A DNA stretch of 64,000 nucleotides, taken from contig JBBPYC010000075.1 of the NCBI GenBank assembly GCA_038200275.1, forward strand, positions 1 to 64,000, written 5' to 3'. Shown here piece after piece: positions 36,733 to 44,647 of this stretch. The stretch comes from JBBPYC01 sp038200275 (GTDB taxonomy: Bacteria; Pseudomonadota; Gammaproteobacteria; Burkholderiales; Burkholderiaceae_C). Positions within the stretch are counted from its first letter, which is position 1. The number at the start of each line of letters is the position of its first letter. The position numbers and the translations under genes are program-made. Under the pieces are notes generated by a model, which was given only the letters and a program-made list of their open reading frames with translations, was not told the DNA's origin and did no database searches.

Positions 36733-38463
36733 TCATCCAACTGTTTTCCCTTTTTCCGCAACCTGCGGATTGAGGCTCGTGATACGGCCGCTTTCAGTGC
36801 CGGCCGAGCCGTCGATGACCACGTTGATGAGGGTCGGCTTGCCCGAAGCGATCGCCTCGTCGAGCGCCTTGCTCAGCTCCGCCGGCGTCGTGACGTGCGC
36901 GCCCACGCCGCCGAAAGCCTCCATCATCTTGTCATAGCGCGCGCCCTTGACGAACACGGTCGGTGCCGGATCCGAGCCGCCGGTCGGATTCTTGTCGATG
37001 TCGCGGTAGATGCCGTTGTTGTTGAACACGACCACGCAGACCGGCAGGTTGTAGCGGCATATGGTTTCGACTTCCATGCCGCTGAAGCCAAAGGCGCTGT
37101 CGCCTTCGATCGCGATCACCGGCTTGCCAGTGGTCACTGCGGCGGCTACCGCGTAGCCCATGCCAATCCCCATGATGCCCCAGGTACCCACGTCCAGCCG
37201 CTTGCGCGGCTCGTACATGTCGACGATGCTGCGCGCGAAATCGAGCGTGTTGGCCCCTTCGTTGACGATGATCGCGTCCGGCCGGCGTTTGACCATGTCG
37301 CGCAGGACGACCAGCGCACTGTGGAAGTTCATCGGCGACGGATTCTTCGCAAGCGTTTCGGCCATCTTGGACAAGTTTTTGTCCTTGCGTTCGCCGATCG
37401 CGCCGGTCCAGTCGGAAGGCGGCTTGTGCCAGTTCGCACCCATGCCTTTGACCAGCGCCGACGCGCAAGAGCCGACGTCACCGATCAACGGCGCTGCGAT
37501 CTGCACGTTGCTGTCGATCTCGGTTGGGGCGATGTCGATCTGGATGAACTTTCGCGCAGCCGCCTTTTCACCACCCCAAGTCTTGCCCTTACCGTGCGAC
37601 AGCAGCCAATTCAGGCGAGCCCCCACGAGCAGCACCACGTCGGCCTCGGCCAGCACGAAGGAACGGGCAGCCGAAGCACACTGCGCGTGATTGTCCGGCA
37701 GCAGACCCTTGGCCATCGACATCGGCAAATAGGGAATGCCGGAGGTCTCGACCAGCGCGCGAATTTCAGAATCGGCCTGTGCATAGGCAGCACCCTTGCC
37801 GAGCACGATCAACGGACGTTTCGCCCCTTTGAGCAGATCGAGCGCAACTGCGACCGCGTCCGGTGCGGGCAGTTGGCGAGGTGCCGGATCGACCACTTTG
37901 AAGATCGACTTCCTGCCAGCTTCGGCGTCCATGGTCTGCGAGAACAGCTTGGCCGGCAGGTCCAGATAAACGCCGCCCGGACGTCCCGACAGCGCTGAGC
38001 GGATCGCGCGTGCAATCCCGATCCCGATGTCCTGTGCATGCAGCACGCGAAACGCGGCCTTGCACAAAGGCTTGGCGATCGCCAGCTGGTCCATCTCTTC
38101 GTAGTCGCCCTGCTGCAGATCGACGATTTCGCGCTCGCTCGATCCGCTGATCAGGATCATGGGGAAGCAGTTCGTGGTCGCGTTGGCAAGGGCGGTCAAG
38201 CCGTTCAGGAAGCCGGGCGCCGACACAGTCAGACATATGCCTGGCTTGCCGGTCAAAAAGCCTGCCGCAGCGGCGGCATTGCCCGCTTGCTGTTCGTGCC
38301 GGAACGAGATCACGCGCATGCCTTCGGCCTGCGCCTTGCGCGTGAGGTCGGTGATAGGAATGCCCGGCAGGCCATAGATCGTGTCGATGTCGTTGAGCTT
38401 CAACGCATCGATCACGAGGTGGAAACCGTTCGTCTGCGCTTCGCGCGATGAGTCATTCGTCAT
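36733..38463 (-). CDS. oxc: Oxalyl-CoA decarboxylase
   Basis: 576 residues of the thiamine-diphosphate family. The N-terminal catalytic Glu region is YGLPGIPITDLTRKAQAEGMRVISFRHEQQAGNAAAA. The C-terminal ThDP/Mg motif is EGDSAFGFSGMEVETICRYN then FNNNGIYRD. Together with NAKVPLY-free Oxc blocks such as INVVIDGSAGTESGRI, this matches Oxalobacter Oxc. It converts oxalyl-CoA to formyl-CoA and CO2. It is the first gene of the minus-strand oxalate operon and divergent from the Crp/Fnr regulator. The ATG at 38463 is the only sensible start. Confidence 0.96.
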   Translation of the reverse strand: MTNDSSREAQTNGFHLVIDALKLNDIDTIYGLPGIPITDLTRKAQAEGMRVISFRHEQQAGNAAAAAGFLTGKPGICLTVSAPGFLNGLTALANATTNCFPMILISGSSEREIVDLQQGDYEEMDQLAIAKPLCKAAFRVLHAQDIGIGIARAIRSALSGRPGGVYLDLPAKLFSQTMDAEAGRKSIFKVVDPAPRQLPAPDAVAVALDLLKGAKRPLIVLGKGAAYAQADSEIRALVETSGIPYLPMSMAKGLLPDNHAQCASAARSFVLAEADVVLLVGARLNWLLSHGKGKTWGGEKAAARKFIQIDIAPTEIDSNVQIAAPLIGDVGSCASALVKGMGANWHKPPSDWTGAIGERKDKNLSKMAETLAKNPSPMNFHSALVVLRDMVKRRPDAIIVNEGANTLDFARSIVDMYEPRKRLDVGTWGIMGIGMGYAVAAAVTTGKPVIAIEGDSAFGFSGMEVETICRYNLPVCVVVFNNNGIYRDIDKNPTGGSDPAPTVFVKGARYDKMMEAFGGVGAHVTTPAELSKALDEAIASGKPTLINVVIDGSAGTESGRITSLNPQVAEKGKTVG

Positions 38464-38556
38464 AATGGGTATGTCTTAAAGGTCTGTCTCACAACCTCGA
38501 ACGCCAGCATCCGTGGCGGTCTTATTGCCTCGAAGCTTGGTGGCTACGCATGCGAT

Positions 38557-38575
38557 CGGTTCACTCAGTGACCGC
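38557..38575. promoter_or_regulatory. Palindrome in the oxc / crp-like divergent gap
   Basis: TCACTCAGTGA (38561-38571) is a perfect 5+1+5 palindrome, flanked by CGG and CCG. It lies 98 bases upstream of oxc and 102 upstream of the Crp/Fnr-like gene, a good place for an operator shared by both. It is not the standard TTGAT-N4-ATCAA or TGTGA-N6-TCACA site, so binding by the adjacent regulator is only a guess. Confidence 0.35.
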
Positions 38576-38672
38576 CCGGCAACTATCGATCACCACCACT
38601 GTTGTTACCGATGACCTTCGTCAACTATTCGCAAATCTCAACAAGGGAGCGCCTTCGCGCGAGGCTGGCGTG

Positions 38673-39302
38673 ATGAGTGTTACCAGCCATCCGGAGCGCA
38701 CCATCATTCGTGCGCAGCTTCGCCAGAACTTCGTGCTGAAGCAGATGACCGATACCGAGCGCGATGAACTCGAACGGCATCTGGTGGTGGTCGACGCGCG
38801 CAAAGGTGACTATTTGCTGCATCAGGGCGTGCGAGACATGGAGCAGTACTTCGTGCTGGAAGGGATGCTCAAGCGCGTGGTGAGCAACGCGGAAGCGAAA
38901 GAGATGATCCTGCGCTTTGCCACCGACCGCGACATCGAGACCAGCTATGCCGCGTGGCGGTTGAACCAGGCAACGCCCTACAGCATCGTTTGCGTGACTC
39001 ATTCTCGCGTGGCCAAGCTGCCGATGCCGCTTTGGGTTTCGTTCATGGATCAGCACCCGAAGTTCAAGGAAGCGTTCGAGTACGAGGTGATGAACCTGAT
39101 GAGCGAGATCATGGCGCACACGATCACTTTGCATCTGCTGGATGCGCCGGGCCGCGTGGAGCGATTCGAGCGCAAAAACCCGCATCTACTTGACTACATC
39201 CCGCAAAAGCAATTGGCGGCTTACCTGAATCTGTCGCCCGAGACGTTGAGCCGGCTACGCCGGCGCGCCAAAAGCTTGACCAAAACCAGCGGCGAGGAAT
39301 AA
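38673..39302 (+). CDS. Crp/Fnr-family transcription regulator
   Basis: 209 residues from ATG 38673, with GAGG eight bases upstream; in-frame codons back to 38550 lack character. A cyclic-nucleotide-binding-like beta-roll (about 25-130, DYLLHQGVRDMEQYFVLEGMLKRVV) is followed by a C-terminal helix-turn-helix (IPQKQLAAYLNLSPETLSRLRRRAK). The N-terminus has no cysteine set for an Fe-S cluster, so it is not an Fnr oxygen sensor. Placed divergent to oxc, it is the most likely local regulator of oxalate use. Effector unknown. Confidence 0.88.
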   Translation: MSVTSHPERTIIRAQLRQNFVLKQMTDTERDELERHLVVVDARKGDYLLHQGVRDMEQYFVLEGMLKRVVSNAEAKEMILRFATDRDIETSYAAWRLNQATPYSIVCVTHSRVAKLPMPLWVSFMDQHPKFKEAFEYEVMNLMSEIMAHTITLHLLDAPGRVERFERKNPHLLDYIPQKQLAAYLNLSPETLSRLRRRAKSLTKTSGEE

Positions 39303-39382
39303 AGAAAGCGCCGATCTTTCAGACCAGCCGGCCCACCGCGTCCACTGCGATGTCTAGAACGGAATGCGCCCAGTCATGCAGG

Positions 39383-40675
39383 TCAGACCGTCCTGGACAT
39401 GTGCTTGTGCCGCATCGGCTTCAGCACGAACCACGCCATCAGCGCCGCCACCGCGTTGAATATGCTGGCCACGATGAACACCGCATGCCAGCTGCCGGTG
39501 GAAGCGGCCAACACGCTCGACAGCGGCACCAGCAGCGATGCAGTGCCTTTCGCCGTGTACAGCATGCCGGCGTTTGCGGCCGCGTACTTGCTGCCAAAGG
39601 TGTCAGCGCAGGTGGACGGGAACAGGCTGTAGATCTCCCCCCATGCAAAAAACACGGCACCAGTCAGGATCACGAACGCAACCGGATTCTGGCCGTAGTT
39701 ATAGAGTGCCAGGATGCCGGCGGCTTCGATCGCGAAGGCGATGAACATGGTCGGCTCGCGGCCGATCTGGTCTGATACCCAACCGAAGAACGGGCGCGTC
39801 AAGCCGTTCAGCACCCGGTCAATCGCCAGCGCAAACGTCAGCGCCGGCAGCACCAAGCCCATGATATTGACCGGCGTGTCGCCGATCTTGAAGTCCTGTG
39901 CAATGGGGCCGAGCTGTGCGGTCGCCATCAGGCCGCCGGCAGCCACCATCACGAACATCACATACATGACCCAGAACACCGGGCTCTTCAGCACCTGCGA
40001 CGGGCTGTAGTCGCGATTGGATTGCTGCACTTTGATCGCCGAGATGCCAGTCATCTTCTGCTGCTGAGGCGCACGGCTCAGGAAGAAGGAGACCAGCAGC
40101 ACGACCAACCCCTGGCCGATGCCGAAGTAGAGGAACGCCGCCTGATAACCGTGCGACTGGATGAACATCGAGATCGGGATGATCGTCAGTGCGGAGCCGG
40201 CGCCAAAGCCGGCGGCAGTAAGGCCAGCGGCCAAGCCGCGACGGTCAGGAAACCACTTCAATGCATTGCCGACGCAAGTTCCATATACAGCGCCAGCGCC
40301 GATTCCACCTACGGCTGCTGCTGCATAAAGCATAGCAAGCGAATCCGCGAATGAGTTCATGACCCAGCCCAGGCCGCACAAGATGCCGCCCACCAGCACC
40401 ACTGGGCGCGGGCCGAAGCGGTCCACCAGATAGCCTTCGATCGGCACCAACCAGGTCTCGGTCAGGATGAAGATCGTGAACGCCACCTGGATGGCAGCGC
40501 GGCTCCAGCCGTGTTGTTGCTGCATCGGATTGACGAACAGGGTCCATCCGTACTGCAGGTTTGCAATCATCGCCATGCAGACGATGCCCAGGATCAGTTG
40601 GCCCCAGCGGTAATACGGGTGCCTTTCCACGTGCGCCCTTTCGGACGATGGCAAGGTTGTGGTAGTCGATGACAT
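39383..40675 (-). CDS. oxlT: Oxalate:formate antiporter (OxlT family)
   Basis: 430 residues, 12 membrane spans of the major facilitator superfamily, with NLQYGWTLFVNP, VPIEGYLVDRFGPRP and ALKWFPDRRGLAAGLTAAGFGAG matching OxlT. The two substrate-binding basic residues of Oxalobacter OxlT are kept: the Arg in NGLTRPFFGWVSD (Arg272 equivalent) and the Lys in YTAKGTASLL (Lys355 equivalent). It should take up oxalate in exchange for formate. The AAGGAGA ribosome-binding site lies before ATG 40675. It is beyond the Crp-like gene, on the same strand as oxc. Confidence 0.92.
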   Translation of the reverse strand: MSSTTTTLPSSERAHVERHPYYRWGQLILGIVCMAMIANLQYGWTLFVNPMQQQHGWSRAAIQVAFTIFILTETWLVPIEGYLVDRFGPRPVVLVGGILCGLGWVMNSFADSLAMLYAAAAVGGIGAGAVYGTCVGNALKWFPDRRGLAAGLTAAGFGAGSALTIIPISMFIQSHGYQAAFLYFGIGQGLVVLLVSFFLSRAPQQQKMTGISAIKVQQSNRDYSPSQVLKSPVFWVMYVMFVMVAAGGLMATAQLGPIAQDFKIGDTPVNIMGLVLPALTFALAIDRVLNGLTRPFFGWVSDQIGREPTMFIAFAIEAAGILALYNYGQNPVAFVILTGAVFFAWGEIYSLFPSTCADTFGSKYAAANAGMLYTAKGTASLLVPLSSVLAASTGSWHAVFIVASIFNAVAALMAWFVLKPMRHKHMSRTV

Positions 40676-41174
40676 GAAAAGAATCTCCTTGGCTTGTGTT
40701 GCCAGTCACTGCAGACGTTTTCTTGGGTTGACCCATTCAGTCCTTGAATGGCCCCGGGATGCTTGCTCGATTTCAGGCAACAGGGACTGTCGCACCCGTA
40801 CCGATCGAAGCCCGACTGCGCGTGCATCAGACACAAAATCCGGCTCGGCCCAAATCCCGGGAAGACTGCTCTTTTCGGGGCTGCGCGCACTCTATGGCCA
40901 CACGTCGGCCGCAACGCTTGACCAAAGTCATCGTTTTGGGCTTGCTTGTCGCCTTTTGTTGACCGTCGTCATGCACTCGGGCAAACCCCAAGACCCCGCA
41001 CTTGGCGATCAGCTGCGCCAATGTGATCGGCACGCCGCTAATTGGCAGACGGCAGAAAGACGAAAGCCGGTTGCGCGGAATTCCGTGCAGCCGGCCTTTA
41101 AGGTTTATGGCGGGAGGTAATGGCTATCGCGGCCATCCCAACCGGGATGGCCAAGTGCCGCTGTCGCTGGTAGG
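40676..41174. other. Non-coding gap between oxlT and tctA
   Basis: I find no gene here. On the minus strand it holds the oxlT ribosome-binding site near 40683 and must hold its promoter, but no clear -35/-10 pair is seen. At the other end a 9-bp hairpin follows tctA. Confidence 0.5.
41131..41152 (-). terminator. Hairpin downstream of tctA
   Basis: GGCCATCCC (41131-41139) and GGGATGGCC (41144-41152) form a perfect 9-bp stem with a 4-nt loop, 22 bases after the tctA stop. No U-run follows on the minus strand. Confidence 0.5.
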
Positions 41175-42704
41175 TCAGTCCACGCCGCGCTGCTCGGCGA
41201 ACTCATCGACCTTGGAGGGCCGGATCATTGCAAGCACCTTGGAAATCAGCGGCCACAGCAGCATTAAGAGCGCCAGCGCCGTAATGCCGCCGACCAACCA
41301 GTTCGAAAACATTATCGATACCTCGCCCTGCGATACCAACATGGCCTGTCTAAACGAATCCTCCGCCTTGTCACCCAGCACCAGTGCCAGCACGAGTGGC
41401 GCGAGCGGATAGTCAAGCTTTTTGAACACATAGCCGATCACGCCGAAGCCGAGCATGAACCAGATGTCGAGCATCGCGTTGTGAACCGTGTAGGCACCGA
41501 TCGCGCAGATCACGACGATGACCGGAGCAATGATCGAAAACGGAATGCGTAGGATCGAGGCAAACAGCGGCACGGTGGACAGCACCACGATCAGGCCCAC
41601 CACGTTGCCGAGGTACATGCTCGCGATCAGACCCCAGACGAAGTCCTTCTGCTCAACGAACAGCAGCGGTCCAGGTTGCAGGCCCCAGATCAGCAGGCCG
41701 CCGAGCAGCACAGCGGCTGTGGGCGAGCCCGGGATGCCCAAAGCAAGCATCGGCAACAACGCGGCGGTGCCAGCGGCATGCGCGGCGGTTTCCGGTGCAA
41801 TCACGCCCTCGATCTCACCGCTGCCAAAGCGCGGACCATTCTTCGACATCTTTTTGGCCAGGCCGTACGCCATGAATGAAGCCGGGGTGGCACCGCCCGG
41901 CGTGATGCCCATCCAGATGCCGACCAGCGCGCTGCGCAACGACGTGACCCAGTAGCGCGGCAGTTCCTTCCAGGTTTCCCAGACGACCTTCGCGTTGATC
42001 TTGGCCGACTTGCCAGAAAAGCTCAGTCCCTCCTCCATGGAAATCAGGATTTCGCCGATGCCGAACAGGCCGATCACGGCGATTAGAAAGTCAAAACCGC
42101 GCATTAGCTCCATCTGGCCGAACGTCATGCGCAACTGCCCGGTGACGGTGTCCATGCCGACTGCTGCGAGCGAAAAACCAAGTCCCATCGCGATCAAAAT
42201 CTTGAAAGGCGAACCCTTTCCCATGCCGACGAAGCTGCAAAAGGTCAGCAAGTAGACCGCGAAGAACTCCGGCGCGCCGAACTGCAGAGCAAAGCGAGCA
42301 ACCAGCGGCGCCAGAAACGTGATCATTACAACCGCGATGAACGCCCCGACGAATGACGAGGTGAAGGCGGCCGTCAGCGCTGCACCGGCCCGCCCCTTTT
42401 GCGCGAGCGGATAGCCGTCGAACGTGGTGGCCACCGACCACGGTTCGCCTGGGATATTGAACAGCACCGACGTGATTGCACCCCCGAACAGCGCGCCCCA
42501 GTAGATGCACGACAGCATCACGATGGCGGATGTCGGCTCCATCGAGAACGTGAGCGGCAGCAGAATCGCAACACCGTTGGCGCCGCCCAAGCCTGGCAGC
42601 ACGCCGATCAGCACCCCAAGGATGATGCCGACGAACATCAGGCCAATGTTGGCCGGTGTCAGGATGACGGCAAAGCCGCCCAGTAGCGAGCTGATTTCTT
42701 CCAT
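41175..42704 (-). CDS. tctA: Tripartite tricarboxylate transporter, large membrane subunit
   Basis: 509 residues, about twelve hydrophobic spans. The TctA signature is GVLPGLGGANGVAILLPLTF, with YWGALFGGAITSVLFNIPGEP near it and GIPGSPTAAVLLGGLLIWGLQPGP in the second half, the repeated glycine/proline loops of the family. It is the permease core of a TctCBA system for carboxylates, driven by an ion gradient. Order C-B-A on the minus strand is standard. Solute unknown. Confidence 0.95.
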   Translation of the reverse strand: MEEISSLLGGFAVILTPANIGLMFVGIILGVLIGVLPGLGGANGVAILLPLTFSMEPTSAIVMLSCIYWGALFGGAITSVLFNIPGEPWSVATTFDGYPLAQKGRAGAALTAAFTSSFVGAFIAVVMITFLAPLVARFALQFGAPEFFAVYLLTFCSFVGMGKGSPFKILIAMGLGFSLAAVGMDTVTGQLRMTFGQMELMRGFDFLIAVIGLFGIGEILISMEEGLSFSGKSAKINAKVVWETWKELPRYWVTSLRSALVGIWMGITPGGATPASFMAYGLAKKMSKNGPRFGSGEIEGVIAPETAAHAAGTAALLPMLALGIPGSPTAAVLLGGLLIWGLQPGPLLFVEQKDFVWGLIASMYLGNVVGLIVVLSTVPLFASILRIPFSIIAPVIVVICAIGAYTVHNAMLDIWFMLGFGVIGYVFKKLDYPLAPLVLALVLGDKAEDSFRQAMLVSQGEVSIMFSNWLVGGITALALLMLLWPLISKVLAMIRPSKVDEFAEQRGVD

Positions 42705-42744
42705 AGTCGTCTTTGCTTTGGTGAAAAGAGGTCAGCCTTACGAC

Positions 42745-43269
42745 TCAGTAACCGAGGAACGCCAGAGGATCGAGCGTGCCCTTGTACAGCGGCACCTTGA
42801 ACCAAACCTCGAACATCAGGAAAAACAAAGTGTTGGTCAGCACGCCAACCAGAACGCTCTTGAGCAGCGAGTAATGCCCAAGCACGATCATGAACAGCGT
42901 GATGTAGATCGCAGACGCCACATAGAGGCCGAGAAACACCACAGCCAATACGTAGACCGCCGCGGGAATCAGCACCGACAGCACGCGCTTCAACTGGCCG
43001 CGGTCAACGAATGCGCCAGTGTCCTTCGCTTTGCCGAACGTGGCCTGATAGAAGATACCGATCGCCGAGATGCAGATGATCACCCCGATATAAAACGGGA
43101 AGTAGCCCGCGCCGGGTCCGTCACTGGTCCAGCCTGCACCGAGCCGCTGGGATTCGACGATCTCGACGATGCCGAATATCAGCAGCACAATGGCAACGAA
43201 AGCATCGACAGTGCAGTTCTTCGCCAGCACCGGGCCGTCGTCCACGCTGTGCCCTTGTTCTTCAGCCAT
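42745..43269 (-). CDS. tctB: Tripartite tricarboxylate transporter, small membrane subunit
   Basis: 174 residues from ATG 43269 (MAEEQGHSVDD); the upstream open frame has no character. Four hydrophobic segments (about 20-40, 55-75, 95-130, 135-160) with the typical GPGAGYFPFYIGVI loop identify TctB. It forms the membrane complex with TctA. It lies between tctC and tctA with a 40-base gap to tctA. Confidence 0.88.
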   Translation of the reverse strand: MAEEQGHSVDDGPVLAKNCTVDAFVAIVLLIFGIVEIVESQRLGAGWTSDGPGAGYFPFYIGVIICISAIGIFYQATFGKAKDTGAFVDRGQLKRVLSVLIPAAVYVLAVVFLGLYVASAIYITLFMIVLGHYSLLKSVLVGVLTNTLFFLMFEVWFKVPLYKGTLDPLAFLGY

Positions 43270-43422
43270 GTAAAGCACTCCTGAATTGAAAAGCAAGCGG
43301 CTGGCCAAAGAATCTGGCCGTCGCTTGAGGACGAGTGACAAAAAACTTGGTGCAGCGCCCAAGCCGGATCGATCAAATCGGCCGGGCGGCTGTTGCCAAC
43401 GCAACAGCAACCGAACGCGCGG

Positions 43423-44436
43423 TTATTTCTTGGCCAGGAAACCCGCTTCGCTCATCAACGTCCTGTGCTGCGCTTCCGCCTTCACTAGCCATTTCTTGAA
43501 CTCGTCGCCGGTCATGCTGGTGGTGTTGAATGCACCTTTTTCCAGATACTCCTTCCAGTCCGGCGTTTCGCGCACCTTCTTCATCAGGTCGACATAGAAC
43601 GCGAGCTGATCCGGCGTAACGCCGGCCGGCATGAAGATACCGCGCAACATCAGGTAGTCGGTCGGCACGCCGGACTCCTTGCAGGTCGGGATGTCGCCCC
43701 AGCTCATCGTGTCCGTCACTTTTTCCTTGTACGGCATGCGCGTGTCGTCGAATACGCACAGCGGACGCAACTTGCCGGCACGCCACTGTGACACCGCTTC
43801 GATCGGGTTGTTGACAGATGAGTCAATGTGGCCGCCGACGAGCTGTACTGCGACTTCACCGCCGCCTTTGTAGGGGATGTAGATGAACTTGGTGTCGGTC
43901 GCTTTTTGCAGACCGACGGTGATGATCTGGTCTTCCTGCTTGCTGCCGGTGCCCCCCATCTTCATCTTGTTCGGGCCAGCCGCCTTGACTGCCGCGATGT
44001 ATTCGCTCGCCGTCTTGTAAGGCTTGTCGGCATTCACCCAGAGCACGAACTGATCCAGCGCCATCATCGCCACCGGCGTCATGTCCTGCCATTTGAACGG
44101 CACGCCGGTGGCCATCGGTGTGGTGAACAGGTTGGACAGCGTAATGATGATCTTGTTGGGATCACCCTTGGCTTGCGCCACGTCCAGGAAGCCTTCGGCC
44201 CCCGCGCCACCGGCCTTGTTGACGACGATCATCGACTCCTTCATCAGCTTGTGCTTGACGACGATGCCCTGGATCAACCGCGCCATCTGGTCAGCGCCAC
44301 CGCCGGTGCCGGCAGGGACCACGAGTTCAACCGGCTTGGTTGGCTCCCACGCGGCTTGCGCAGTGGCTGTAGCCATCAATGCGGCGGTTGCCAAGGCCAG
44401 TGCCGGAACGGCTGCAAGGTATCGGTGGTGGATCAT
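43423..44436 (-). CDS. tctC: Tripartite tricarboxylate transporter, binding protein
   Basis: 337 residues from ATG 44436 with a signal peptide (about 1-29, ...ATATAQAAWEP). The opening ELVVPAGTGGGADQMARLIQGIVVKHKL is the TctC family pattern, with VVNKAGGAGAEGFLDVA and GGGEVAVQLVGGHIDSSVNNPIEAV following. The ligand-loop Asp/Gly pattern differs from many Bug proteins, so the ligand is open. With tctB and tctA it forms one operon. Closeness to the oxalate genes makes a carboxylate ligand such as oxalate or a related diacid possible, but that is only positional. Confidence 0.92.
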   Translation of the reverse strand: MIHHRYLAAVPALALATAALMATATAQAAWEPTKPVELVVPAGTGGGADQMARLIQGIVVKHKLMKESMIVVNKAGGAGAEGFLDVAQAKGDPNKIIITLSNLFTTPMATGVPFKWQDMTPVAMMALDQFVLWVNADKPYKTASEYIAAVKAAGPNKMKMGGTGSKQEDQIITVGLQKATDTKFIYIPYKGGGEVAVQLVGGHIDSSVNNPIEAVSQWRAGKLRPLCVFDDTRMPYKEKVTDTMSWGDIPTCKESGVPTDYLMLRGIFMPAGVTPDQLAFYVDLMKKVRETPDWKEYLEKGAFNTTSMTGDEFKKWLVKAEAQHRTLMSEAGFLAKK

Positions 44437-44647
44437 GGGTGCTTGTCTCCTGTAGGTCTGTTTGTGTGAATCGGGCAGGAAACCGATGCCTCGTGCCTGC
44501 ACAAAGCGGAATAGTGCGCGCCATGCGATGAGCAGGCCTTGACCGCAGTCAAGTTTGTATGAATCGACTGTTCGGGATGACCCTGATGCGCGGCAGCTGA
44601 GGTGCTGATGGGCCTTGTTCTAGACCCCCACCGCCCGGCGCCCTGCC

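Noticed and set aside
40827..41033. Short minus-strand frame in the oxlT-tctA gap
   Set aside because: No ribosome-binding site or recognisable motif; coding character too weak to call.
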